DNA from: Methanoplanus sp. FWC-SCC4
GTDB lineage: Archaea > Halobacteriota > Methanomicrobia > Methanomicrobiales > Methanomicrobiaceae
Reading direction: 5' to 3'
Assembly: GCF_032878975.1 (NCBI RefSeq)
Contig: NZ_CP043875.1
Location: 1,728,370-1,792,369, forward strand
DNA: 64,000 nucleotides
The notes under the pieces are model-generated. The model saw nothing but the letters and a program-made list of their open reading frames with translations. It had not been told where the DNA came from and did no database searches. This document shows, piece by piece, positions 33,964 to 41,492 of this stretch. Numbering within the stretch: the first letter of the stretch is position 1; every line of letters begins with the position of its first letter. A program made the position numbers and the translations under genes.

Positions 33964-35760
33964 TTGTCACTCAAAAAGATAGCCGACAGGCTCTATACTA
34001 CTGCAAGTGATGAAAATATTCAAAAGTATCCATCACTTCTTAATGAAGACTATCTAACGCTCTCACAGTTCGTATTCACACGGTCAGATGGTGTATCAAT
34101 AGATCTCTGGCCTCTCTTCTTACGTGATGTCAATATAGGGATTATAGCAGAGACCATAAGAATTGAAAGATATGCAAAACATCAGCAGTGTATTGAGAAG
34201 CCCAAAAATGAAAAGAAAGGCACACAGCGCCCCAGTGCAGAATACTTCAGATTATATCGCTTTATTAAAAAGCTCGAAGGTAAGGAATATCTTAAATCTC
34301 AAAAAGGCGTTTTAGACCTAGGTTTTGGTGATCGCCCGTCAATTTGGTATAGGCTTACTAAAACCGGGTATAACTTGACCCTGCAGGTGCAAAACTCAAA
34401 CCGTTTTGCAAAGAGGGTTAATTCCTCTCAGATTGATAAACAAAGGAACCAAACGCCAGAGAACCAAAAAGAGATACCGCAATGGATGAGATGGCCGAAT
34501 AAAACGAATCCTCTCCGCATTTGCGCAATCAAAAAAATGAACTCTCTGCCAACAAGCACCGGCCTTTTCTGGAATACCCGGGAACATGGCGGGTCATTAA
34601 ATCCCGAACTTGTCAGGCAGCTTAACAAAATAGATTCTGATTATTGCGATTATCTTCATGAAATCGAAGACAAAAAAATTATTCTCACTCCCCGGGATGA
34701 TCCTGATTCAACATATCACACGCTCGATTATGTCACTCGTTTTAACTGCAATTCCCGGAAATATGCTAACCTCGATACATTCCGGGACAAGTGGAAAGAG
34801 GCAGAAGAATATTACGAATCAGGTATTTTTGTTACACTCACAACAGACCCAAAACTATTCCCTAATCTCTGGATGGCTAACCGGCACATGGCTGTAGCGT
34901 GGAATGCTTATTTATCCCTGATTACACGCCGCCGGAAGACTGCATTAAAAAAACACTTTTATCAAAAATATGCTCTTGACAAATACGGTTCACCAGATAG
35001 CCGATTAACCCGGGAAGAAAAAGCAAAGGCAAGAGAACATTACGAAGAACAAATAGAAACCCTCTCATTCAGACCCCGATATGTTGCAGTTAATGAATTC
35101 CAGAAAAACGGTTTAATCCACGTTCACGCGGTATTTTTTGACATCGACAATTTAGACGAATATCAGTTAAGCAAAGACTGGAACCGGTTAGGTCAGGGAC
35201 GTATTGTAGATGTCTGCAAAATTCAGAAATCAGGCCCGGATTCATGGAAATGGAAAAACGGAAAACCAAATGATGCCGGGCAGATAGAAGATCCAAGAAA
35301 ATACCTGAAAAAATACCTTAACAAAATCATCTACAAAAACGAAGGATATCATTTATACTGGTCAATTAACAAGAAATTTTTCCTTTGTTCTCAAAGGATG
35401 CAACCCGAAAAACTCACACCTGAAATGATAAAAGCCAGGGCACAATACCGGCGGGAACTTGCAAGAGTGAAAGCCGAGATCGGCCCTGGGGCATATTGGA
35501 CTTTTGCCGGTTGCCTGCCTTCCGGGCTAATCCCTGATTTTATCAGCCAAAGAGCAGAGAAGAAAAAATACTATCCAGTGCCGGAATATGTCATTCCGAT
35601 ATCGGCCGGGCCGGTAAAAGACCTTCAGGAAATGAAGAGATCTTCCCCGGTCAAAGAGAAACCGCCGGACTTTGTATCTGCTGCTCAACTCTATCGTGAC
35701 ATGCAGCAGGCAGCCGCCACACCGACAACGGGAGGAATGAGCATAGCCGACTTCATGTAG
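33964..35760 (+). CDS. rep: HUH-type rolling-circle replication initiator (Rep)
   Basis: A 598-residue protein starting at TTG 33964 behind a weak site. It shows the three rolling-circle Rep motifs in order: motif I 'FVTLTTDP' (about residue 288), motif II 'GLIHVHAVFF' (HVH metal site, about 385), and motif III 'KYLKKYLNK' (YxxKY type with nicking Tyr, about 445). The ~270-residue N-terminal part is helical and may bind the origin. Such proteins nick the double-strand origin and form a 5'-phosphotyrosine. It implies single-stranded or rolling-circle intermediates for the excised element. The gene ends in a terminator hairpin. Confidence 0.85.
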   Translation: MSLKKIADRLYTTASDENIQKYPSLLNEDYLTLSQFVFTRSDGVSIDLWPLFLRDVNIGIIAETIRIERYAKHQQCIEKPKNEKKGTQRPSAEYFRLYRFIKKLEGKEYLKSQKGVLDLGFGDRPSIWYRLTKTGYNLTLQVQNSNRFAKRVNSSQIDKQRNQTPENQKEIPQWMRWPNKTNPLRICAIKKMNSLPTSTGLFWNTREHGGSLNPELVRQLNKIDSDYCDYLHEIEDKKIILTPRDDPDSTYHTLDYVTRFNCNSRKYANLDTFRDKWKEAEEYYESGIFVTLTTDPKLFPNLWMANRHMAVAWNAYLSLITRRRKTALKKHFYQKYALDKYGSPDSRLTREEKAKAREHYEEQIETLSFRPRYVAVNEFQKNGLIHVHAVFFDIDNLDEYQLSKDWNRLGQGRIVDVCKIQKSGPDSWKWKNGKPNDAGQIEDPRKYLKKYLNKIIYKNEGYHLYWSINKKFFLCSQRMQPEKLTPEMIKARAQYRRELARVKAEIGPGAYWTFAGCLPSGLIPDFISQRAEKKKYYPVPEYVIPISAGPVKDLQEMKRSSPVKEKPPDFVSAAQLYRDMQQAAATPTTGGMSIADFM

Positions 35761-35772
35761 TCGGCTTTTTTT
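35745..35772 (+). terminator. Hairpin and T-run at the Rep stop codon
   Basis: AGCCGAC (35745-35751), an 8-nt loop, GTCGGCT (35760-35766), then a T-run. The perfect 7-bp stem includes the last codons of rep and its TAG. It should end transcription of the early/rep operon before the next gene set at 35800. Confidence 0.75.
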
Positions 35773-35799
35773 GAATTTGAATAAAGGAGAGTTTAAGAA

Positions 35800-36018
35800 A
35801 TGTTAGGAAATTTAAAAGAATTTGAAGTATGGGAAGGAGATCATTACAAATTGGTAAAATCCTTTGATACAGTAACTGAAGCAAAAAGAGAATCTAACCG
35901 GTTAAACCAGATCCACAACAGGGATTATTTTGTTCGTAAAAATGATCCTGATGGATCTAAAAAGACATGCGTTGGCCCAAAAGGCCGTGACGGGTTGTAT
36001 ATTATGGAGGATGAATAA
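35800..36018 (+). CDS. Small hypothetical protein after Rep
   Basis: A 72-residue charged protein with a good ribosome-binding site (aaggagag) upstream of ATG 35800. It begins a new run of closely spaced genes after the Rep terminator. The pattern 'EVWEGDHYKLVKSFDTVTEAKRE' looks like a compact alpha/beta fold; no family name. Confidence 0.6.
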   Translation: MLGNLKEFEVWEGDHYKLVKSFDTVTEAKRESNRLNQIHNRDYFVRKNDPDGSKKTCVGPKGRDGLYIMEDE

Positions 36019-36020
36019 TC

Positions 36021-36548
36021 ATGGATTCAATCCTAATGTCAATAAAACCGGAATATGTAAGAAAAATAGAATCCGGTTTAAAATTATATGAATTTAGGAG
36101 AGTAATATTTACAGAAATTTCAATTCCTAAATTTACAACATATCTTAAAGGAAAACCGCATTACACCTATAATTCTAACGCAAAACCTGTTATCATTTAT
36201 GTTTATGAATCTTCCCCGGTTCAGGCTGTAACAGGCTGTATTCAATGCGAAGAGGTGATCGCAAATTCCCCTAAAAAATTATGGGAATTATTTTCAAACC
36301 ATGCAGGGATTTCAGAGAAGGATTTCTTTAATTATTTCAAGTTCAAAAAAGGCAGATATCCCGCAATTAATACAATAGATATAGGATTTGCTCTTAAGAT
36401 AAAAGATTATCAAGTATTCAAAAATCCTATTTATTTAAAAGATATTTATGTCGACCGTGCCCCCCAAAATTTCCAATATTTACGCCATTATCAGAGGGAA
36501 GAACTGAATGACATTCTTTCAAAAGCTGAACAGGGGGAACAACTATGA
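36021..36548 (+). CDS. ASCH/PUA-like domain protein
   Basis: A 175-residue protein. The start 'ILMSIKPEYVRKIESGLKLYEFRR' is the typical ASCH opening (a ligand-loop Lys followed by a YExRR strand). ASCH domains are PUA-like folds that bind RNA or modified nucleotides. In a virus it could recognise modified bases or interfere with host RNA processes; the methyltransferase at 37389 in the same gene run is notable. It overlaps the next gene by 4 bp. Confidence 0.7.
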   Translation: MDSILMSIKPEYVRKIESGLKLYEFRRVIFTEISIPKFTTYLKGKPHYTYNSNAKPVIIYVYESSPVQAVTGCIQCEEVIANSPKKLWELFSNHAGISEKDFFNYFKFKKGRYPAINTIDIGFALKIKDYQVFKNPIYLKDIYVDRAPQNFQYLRHYQREELNDILSKAEQGEQL

Positions 36549-36808
36549 CAGAAAATTATGGCGTATGGGATGCTATGGACTGTTATTTTGAATGGTTCAA
36601 AACCCCGGAAGAAGCTGAAAAATATCTTAATACCATTCTGGAAGAATACCGGAAAGAAGGCGAATGCCCTGAAGAACTGGAAGATTTTTTCATCTTTGAA
36701 AAAACTCATGAGCTTATTTTAGGGGATTATCTCATTGAAAACGAAGAGATAACAAGCATTGATCTAAAAATCTCCAAAATTAAAAAGGAGACTGAATACG
36801 GGGTGTAA
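36545..36808 (+). CDS. Small acidic protein
   Basis: An 87-residue, strongly acidic protein (ATGA overlap with the ASCH gene). Small acidic virus proteins are often DNA mimics such as anti-restriction or anti-CRISPR factors. That is only suggested by composition and by position in an early-type gene run. Confidence 0.55.
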   Translation: MTENYGVWDAMDCYFEWFKTPEEAEKYLNTILEEYRKEGECPEELEDFFIFEKTHELILGDYLIENEEITSIDLKISKIKKETEYGV

Positions 36809-36810
36809 TC

Positions 36811-37098
36811 ATGTTAAATATTACTAATGATCTTAAACTGCCCGGAAATCTTCAGGGTATCAAATTTGATTATATGATAAGTCTGATGGAATATGCCTTT
36901 ATATTCAGTCCTTTCATGGCAGAACTCTTTCTTTTCAAATTTATAACTGATATTTCCAACTTACAACTAAACGGGATCAGCATAATTGAAATACAGGAAT
37001 TAGAGCATCAGACATTCTTAACCGGAATTTTTGATCAGATAGACCAAGGACAGAATTATATCAGACAGAAATATTATTCAATGGAGGTCGCACAATGA
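36811..37098 (+). CDS. Hypothetical protein
   Basis: A 95-residue protein with a central hydrophobic stretch ('YAFIFSPFMAELFLFKF'), possibly membrane-associated. It starts 2 bp after the previous stop and overlaps the next gene by 4 bp. No family recognised. Confidence 0.5.
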   Translation: MLNITNDLKLPGNLQGIKFDYMISLMEYAFIFSPFMAELFLFKFITDISNLQLNGISIIEIQELEHQTFLTGIFDQIDQGQNYIRQKYYSMEVAQ

Positions 37099-37376
37099 TC
37101 GCCCTCTTAGCACTTTTACAAACTCCTGCGATGCTGTTAGGTATTATAGGCGCTGTTCTCACCGTCAGTCACACAAGAACACACAGAAAAGCAGGTTATT
37201 GTTCCTGGGTAATAGGAAATACACTCTGGTTTATTTCGGGCATTTTTACGGGCAATATAAACCTGATAATACAGTTTGGTTTCTTCGCTCTTCTGGCCGT
37301 TCAGGGTATCAGCATAAACAGAGAATCTCGAAAGAATATGGATCCCCCGCATTGCGGAATTGTCAATTTAACATAG
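37095..37376 (+). CDS. Small three-helix membrane protein, homologue of the one at 36-347
   Basis: A 93-residue protein with three hydrophobic segments. The middle ('AGYCSWVIGNTLWFISGIFT') parallels 'AGFLCWIFGNLIWILEGAFT' in the protein at 36-347. Overlaps the previous gene; a ggagga site follows its stop for the methyltransferase. Function unknown; the fold could be of the small PnuC/SemiSWEET-like kind, which I cannot confirm. Confidence 0.6.
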   Translation: MIALLALLQTPAMLLGIIGAVLTVSHTRTHRKAGYCSWVIGNTLWFISGIFTGNINLIIQFGFFALLAVQGISINRESRKNMDPPHCGIVNLT

Positions 37377-37388
37377 GAGGACAAGGTC

Positions 37389-38327
37389 ATGATTGAAAAA
37401 GAGCAGGTCTGTGAACTCTTCTGCGGCGCCGGCGGAATGGGTCTCGGGTTCTCCAGATTCTTTGATATCTCCTATGCTGTAGATTTCAAAAAGCAGGCTG
37501 TAGAGACTTACCAAAGTAACCATTTTGAAACCCAGGTCAGGCAGCAGGACGTCAGGGATATAACCGGCTGCTATCATGACTTTGACGGTCTTACCGGAGT
37601 AATCGGAGGGCCTCCATGCCAAGGCAGCAGCATCATGAATACAAAACGCTGTGCAGACGATCCCCGCAATGCCCTGATGTTTGAATACATGCGGTTAGTC
37701 GATGAGATCCGGCCGAGATTCTACGTTATGGAAAACGTCCCGGGAGTCTCCAAAAAAATAAAAGAAGATGTCATAAAGCTTGGAAAAATGGCAGGCTATG
37801 ACGTAAAATCAATCTATCTCAATGCTGCCGAATACGGAGCAGCACAAACCCGGAAGAGGTGGATTGTTGTAGGAACTCGCGGGAAGAGTTGGCATATGCC
37901 CGGGACGCAACCGGCAAAAACTGTCAGGGAAGCATTCTCTGATATAAATGAGAATTGGGGTTTAATGCAGTCCTCAGAAAAGACTCTGAACAACCTGAAA
38001 AATTCAACGTCTATGGAATGGACTCCAATGACGAAAGGAGGGAAGTTTAAACATTTAATCCGGCTTGATTTTGAAAAGCCATCTCCTGCAGTTGTCAATG
38101 TAAAAAAAGTGTATATGGTCCATCCTACAGAAGACCGCAATATCTCATTAGCAGAGGCCGCAGCCCTGCAGGGATTCCCGCCCGGGTATCAGTGGAAAGG
38201 AACAGAATCAGAGATAGCACAAATGATCGCTAATGCCATGCCTGCAGAGCTTGCAGCATCTATTGCGGGCTCATTCTCAACACATCAGGCAACTGTTCAG
38301 ACCGAATTAATCAGAGGTATAACATGA
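37389..38327 (+). CDS. DNA (cytosine-5) methyltransferase of the virus-like element
   Basis: A compact 312-residue C5 methyltransferase: motif I 'ELFCGAGGMGLGF', IV 'GGPPCQGSS' with catalytic Cys, VI 'MENVPG', VIII 'AQTRKRWIVVG', IX 'LAEAAALQGFP', X 'IANAMPAELA'. No endonuclease partner lies beside it, so it is an orphan, probably self-protection against host restriction. It is not a close copy of the 470-residue enzyme at 4584 by length or motif detail. A ggagga site precedes ATG 37389. Confidence 0.92.
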   Translation: MIEKEQVCELFCGAGGMGLGFSRFFDISYAVDFKKQAVETYQSNHFETQVRQQDVRDITGCYHDFDGLTGVIGGPPCQGSSIMNTKRCADDPRNALMFEYMRLVDEIRPRFYVMENVPGVSKKIKEDVIKLGKMAGYDVKSIYLNAAEYGAAQTRKRWIVVGTRGKSWHMPGTQPAKTVREAFSDINENWGLMQSSEKTLNNLKNSTSMEWTPMTKGGKFKHLIRLDFEKPSPAVVNVKKVYMVHPTEDRNISLAEAAALQGFPPGYQWKGTESEIAQMIANAMPAELAASIAGSFSTHQATVQTELIRGIT

Positions 38328-38367
38328 CAAACACGACATTGTCGTTATACACTAAGAGGTGAATGAA

Positions 38368-38568
38368 ATGAAGGAATTTACTAAAGACGAAAATGAAATT
38401 ATCTGGAATTTAGTAGGGGATGAAATTAAAAGAATTTCAGACAATTTCTACAAAATAGAGAAATTTGAAGAAATTAAAGAAAAATTGTCTCAATTAAAAG
38501 ACATAGAAAGCAAAGCAGGATCAAACATGCAACATCATTCCATCATTAGCCAGGAGGAAAAAAGATGA
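38368..38568 (+). CDS. Small charged helical protein
   Basis: A 66-residue Glu/Lys-rich protein. ATG 38368 follows aggtga; the stop overlaps the next ATG as ATGA. No family recognised. Confidence 0.5.
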   Translation: MKEFTKDENEIIWNLVGDEIKRISDNFYKIEKFEEIKEKLSQLKDIESKAGSNMQHHSIISQEEKR

Positions 38569-38729
38569 AATGTGAAAATTGCGGGGCATCTCCTGCAGAA
38601 CTCACCCCTATTGAAGTTACAGGGGGTAAAGAAATTGAAATGGGATTATGTGAGGCATGCATTGAAGATCTAAATACATACGGAGAGTTCACGCATGGCA
38701 AATATATGGACTGGTCTCAAGGGGAGTGA
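38565..38729 (+). CDS. Small two-CxxC zinc-finger protein (54 residues)
   Basis: ATG 38565 to TGA 38729. It carries CENC at residues 3-6 and CEAC at 29-32, a four-cysteine zinc site. It follows aggagg and overlaps both neighbours by one to four bases, so translation is coupled. Possibly nucleic-acid binding. Confidence 0.6.
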   Translation: MKCENCGASPAELTPIEVTGGKEIEMGLCEACIEDLNTYGEFTHGKYMDWSQGE

Positions 38730-39016
38730 TGAAGATGATGAAAAAAGTTGATTTAATTTTATTAATTACAGCTATTGCAGCCATTATTGCATTATTGTTT
38801 GGATTGCCATCTATCATCAGTTTAATAACTGATAGCGGATGTGATGATGAGATTTGCCATGATGCATGGAAGGTCGGATATATAGACGGAAGGTTTTCAT
38901 TACCTCCCCATGACGATGTTTTGCCTAAATTCCAAACTTGTTATGATGATGGATATTTAGAAGGCCTAAATAACCCCTATGAGGATGACAACATCAGCCA
39001 GGAGGACAACTCATGA
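38729..39016 (+). CDS. Single-pass membrane protein
   Basis: A 95-residue protein with one strong N-terminal membrane helix (about residues 8-31) followed by an acidic domain with cysteines. ATG 38729 overlaps the previous TGA; GTG 38726 is also possible. Overlaps the next gene (ATGA). Confidence 0.55.
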   Translation: MKMMKKVDLILLITAIAAIIALLFGLPSIISLITDSGCDDEICHDAWKVGYIDGRFSLPPHDDVLPKFQTCYDDGYLEGLNNPYEDDNISQEDNS

Positions 39017-39207
39017 CTCTGTATTTTTGTAATGGAAAAGACATTACAGAAAAGATAAATGCCTGCAAAGGTTGTGATGCTCTTAGAATAGAATTTCAAG
39101 CATGCAATGATTTAAAAGGTTTCATAGATTGTGCGGAGAAATGCCCTCGTGGAAAATGGGAAGTTAAGAGTAACAAGATGAGCCAGGATGGTGATCCTAA
39201 TGATTAA
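39013..39207 (+). CDS. Small cysteine-containing protein
   Basis: A 64-residue protein with six cysteines in loose pairs ('CKGC', 'CNDLKGFIDC', 'C'), perhaps a zinc-binding fold. Overlaps both neighbours. Function unknown. Confidence 0.5.
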   Translation: MTLYFCNGKDITEKINACKGCDALRIEFQACNDLKGFIDCAEKCPRGKWEVKSNKMSQDGDPND

Positions 39208-39547
39208 CAATAATCCAATTATTGATAATGCAATCCTAAAAAAGATAAAAATGCCATTGTCATATTATTGTGAATTTCAGTTTTATGTCTTATATCGGCG
39301 GCTAATATGCTGTAAGACTGGCAAGCATAGATTTGTATTTGTCGAGGAGGATGATCAGAAATTCTGTTCTTTGCAACCCGGAAATTATTATTGTCAGGAT
39401 TGCGGAAAAAAAGCCCCTCCATCAGAAATTTTTGCATATTATAACTCAGGTTCAGACGTTTGGGGAACTGAAGAATATGATGAACTGATGATGAAAAGGG
39501 TTCTGATTAAAGGGGCTTGTAAATTCAGCCAGGAGAAAAACCTATGA
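39200..39547 (+). CDS. Putative zinc-ribbon protein
   Basis: A 115-residue protein with CxxC-type elements ('CCKTGKHRF', 'YYCQDCGKK'). ATG 39200 lies behind ggtgat; ATG 39188 is an in-frame alternative. It overlaps the following gene by 4 bp. No family name. Confidence 0.5.
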   Translation: MINNNPIIDNAILKKIKMPLSYYCEFQFYVLYRRLICCKTGKHRFVFVEEDDQKFCSLQPGNYYCQDCGKKAPPSEIFAYYNSGSDVWGTEEYDELMMKRVLIKGACKFSQEKNL

Positions 39548-39753
39548 GTAGAATGCTCTTTAATTATTTGGTATATATCTACGACAAATTAGGTGATTTT
39601 CTTGAAAAAATTGCTGAAAAAATGTGTGAATATATGATAAAAGGAATATTCCTGCCTTTAATATTCATTATAACAATGCCTGAAAAAATAAAAGAGAGAG
39701 TCGCAAAAGCTCGCGAAGAAAACGAATTAATATTTGCTAATGATGTGAGGTGA
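39544..39753 (+). CDS. Small membrane-associated protein
   Basis: A 69-residue protein with one hydrophobic helix ('YMIKGIFLPLIFIITMP') between charged helices. ATG overlaps the previous stop (ATGA). Function unknown. Confidence 0.5.
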   Translation: MSRMLFNYLVYIYDKLGDFLEKIAEKMCEYMIKGIFLPLIFIITMPEKIKERVAKAREENELIFANDVR

Positions 39754-39758
39754 TATCA

Positions 39759-39956
39759 ATGTATGAAGTTCTAAATTTACCCGGTTTTCTGCAATCAAAA
39801 GAAGCAGATTATAAAAAACATTCCGAGTTTATCAGAAAATTTTCTGAAAGGCTGCATTATGAGCTTGGGGCACTCCTTCAATATGTTTCCATATATTCTT
39901 ACATTCTTTCGATCATGTTTCAGTTAAAAATCATGGGAGCTAACAAAAATGATTGA
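39759..39956 (+). CDS. Small hypothetical protein, last gene of this run
   Basis: A 65-residue protein with a hydrophobic, aromatic-rich second half. ATG 39759 follows aggtgat; a GTG at 39750 is in frame. It ends facing the reverse-strand RHH gene at 39974, so the run stops here. Confidence 0.5.
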   Translation: MYEVLNLPGFLQSKEADYKKHSEFIRKFSERLHYELGALLQYVSIYSYILSIMFQLKIMGANKND

Positions 39957-39973
39957 AATAAAAAATGACAATA

Positions 39974-40267
39974 TCAAAATCCTTTCATCATCCCTTTACT
40001 TTGCAACATATCTGACAATGACAGATTAATAACATCAGACATATCCAAAGGCCGAACCCGGGCCCCGTCAGGTTCAAGAGCGACCAGGAGAACTGGCACA
40101 CCGTATATATTACAGAACCGTTGCACGGAAATATTCATAGTATCGCTTTTTTCAAGCTTCTGTTCACTGAATATATCCAAAAACTCTTTTTCAATCCGGA
40201 CGGAAGAAGAGACTCTATTCTTCTTTTCAATTCCTAAAATTCTACTGAGGGCGGCTGTTGGTTGCAA
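39974..40267 (-). CDS. Ribbon-helix-helix-like regulator controlling the late operon
   Basis: About 97 residues from a TTG start at 40265-40267. I chose this over the open frame to 40378 because a perfect GGAGG lies 9 bp upstream and because the extra residues would be encoded by the operator-like region. 'NRVSSSVRIEKEFLDIFSEQKLEKSDTMNISVQRF' spans an RHH-like fold (about residues 20-52). It is divergent from the coat gene across a region with two palindromes (40311-40324, 40358-40372). Likely represses or activates virion genes. Confidence 0.6.
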   Translation of the reverse strand: MQPTAALSRILGIEKKNRVSSSVRIEKEFLDIFSEQKLEKSDTMNISVQRFCNIYGVPVLLVALEPDGARVRPLDMSDVINLSLSDMLQSKGMMKGF

Positions 40268-40310
40268 AGTTTGGTTCCTCCTATAGTAAGTGAGTACTAA
40301 CAGTATGTGA

Positions 40311-40372
40311 AACCCGTTCGGGTTATATATCGTTATTGCACGAGCTAACATATTAAAGTTACATTGTGTAAC
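40311..40372. promoter_or_regulatory. Late divergent promoter with two palindromes
   Basis: AACCCGTTCGGGTT (40311-40324) is a perfect 6-bp stem with 2-nt loop. GTTACATTGTGTAAC (40358-40372) is a GTTAC-N5-GTAAC site that recurs at 47619-47633. A TTATATATC TATA-like element lies between them at about 40323-40331. The coat gene starts at 40404. These are good operator candidates for the regulator at 39974. Confidence 0.6.
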
Positions 40373-40403
40373 ACTCATTTACATCGATGAGGTGATCTGG
40401 TAG

Positions 40404-40751
40404 TTGTCTAACGATGTAATCGAGATCGGCGGTAAGCTTGAAGACTGGGAACCCGCCAAAGCAGAATCTCGTTTCTCAGTCTTCAAACGCAAACTTGGCT
40501 TAAAAGCCGCAGTAGCAGCAACCGCAGGCGCCGGTCTTGTCGCCTCAGCATCTGCTGAAACAACTGAATCAATCAACTGGACTTCAATCATAGAGATGAT
40601 TAACGGTGCAGCCGGCATATTCCCGTCAATCGGAAATATGGTCATCAACATCGCCCCCGTGCTCATTCTCTTGGGTGTCGTCGGGTTCGTGTTAATGTTC
40701 TTCAATTCCATCCTGGATGCGGTAAGGGGAGCATTCAATATATTCAAATAG
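40404..40751 (+). CDS. Candidate major coat protein (small membrane protein)
   Basis: A 115-residue protein starting at TTG 40404 behind gaggtgat. An unusually long basic N-region (to about residue 33) precedes a signal-like Ala-rich helix ending 'ASASA'. The mature part would be about 63 residues: acidic start, long hydrophobic helix ('IAPVLILLGVVGFVLMFF'), then a short basic end. That is the charge plan of filamentous phage pVIII and of membrane-embedded coat proteins of archaeal viruses. First gene of the late operon, as expected for the most abundant virion protein. Inference from layout only. Confidence 0.55.
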   Translation: MSNDVIEIGGKLEDWEPAKAESRFSVFKRKLGLKAAVAATAGAGLVASASAETTESINWTSIIEMINGAAGIFPSIGNMVINIAPVLILLGVVGFVLMFFNSILDAVRGAFNIFK

Positions 40752-40761
40752 GAGGCAAAAG

Positions 40762-41136
40762 ATGAAATCCACATCAAGCATCCTCCTTTTAACTTTACTA
40801 TTCTCAATGATTCTTTGCCCGGCAGCAATGGCAGCCGAAGACGACATAAAGATCACATTTACGGACCTTGACTTCAACAAAAACACTGAAATCATAGTTT
40901 ATGACGGCACAGGCGAACTTATCAAAGAAACCAACACGTCCGGCACAATCTCGTTAAACTCGTCCTATTCTTACCTTTTCGTATTCAAACCATCTGAGCA
41001 GACATGGTTTCAGAATCCGCTTAACTCACTGGAATTCCTGAGTGTTCAGATGCCAACTTACATCGCATATGCGCTATGGTTCGCGGTAATTTTAGGAAGT
41101 ATCGTAATAGTAGGAAGAATTTTCAAAGTATGGTAA
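40762..41136 (+). CDS. Exported protein with C-terminal membrane anchor
   Basis: A 124-residue protein: signal peptide to 'AAMAA', a small beta-rich extracellular part, and a C-terminal transmembrane helix ('YIAYALWFAVILGSIVIVG') with a basic tail. aggagg precedes ATG 40762. Likely a minor virion membrane protein. Confidence 0.6.
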   Translation: MKSTSSILLLTLLFSMILCPAAMAAEDDIKITFTDLDFNKNTEIIVYDGTGELIKETNTSGTISLNSSYSYLFVFKPSEQTWFQNPLNSLEFLSVQMPTYIAYALWFAVILGSIVIVGRIFKVW

Positions 41137-41150
41137 AAGGAGGCTAAAAA

Positions 41151-41492
41151 ATGTCTGAAACAAAAATAAAACCAAAATATAAAAGTTTTTTCACACGAAA
41201 AAACAAAGAACCGGAAACCGAACAGGAAAAACAAAAAAACGCTGAAGAAATTTGCAAATCTTTTAAAGCCATGGCAGTTTTTTCAGTGATATTCTCTGCA
41301 GTATTTGGACTAAAAGCAATGTACTTTGACTCATCAGACTTGTATGAATTGATAGATAGCACATTTATAACGCTAATGTTCCTTATACTAATGCTATTCT
41401 GTCATTTCTCATATATGTCAGTCAAAACACACTGGATTTTAAGAGAAAAAATCAACAGCTTATCAAAGGGTGAGGGAAATGAAATTCTCTAA
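41151..41492 (+). CDS. Two-helix membrane protein
   Basis: A 113-residue protein with a charged N-terminus and two transmembrane helices (about residues 40-58 and 75-95). aggagg precedes its ATG; it overlaps the next gene by 14 bp. Function unknown, late-operon context. Confidence 0.6.
   Translation: MSETKIKPKYKSFFTRKNKEPETEQEKQKNAEEICKSFKAMAVFSVIFSAVFGLKAMYFDSSDLYELIDSTFITLMFLILMLFCHFSYMSVKTHWILREKINSLSKGEGNEIL

Noticed and set aside
39949-40029. 26-codon ORF overlapping the end of the gene at 39759
   Set aside because: It lies antisense to the RHH-like gene and shows no supporting signal.
40268-40378. Longer start for the reverse RHH-like gene (ATG at 40378)
   Set aside because: The extra 37 residues are encoded by the palindrome-bearing promoter region, and a perfect GGAGG serves the TTG at 40267.
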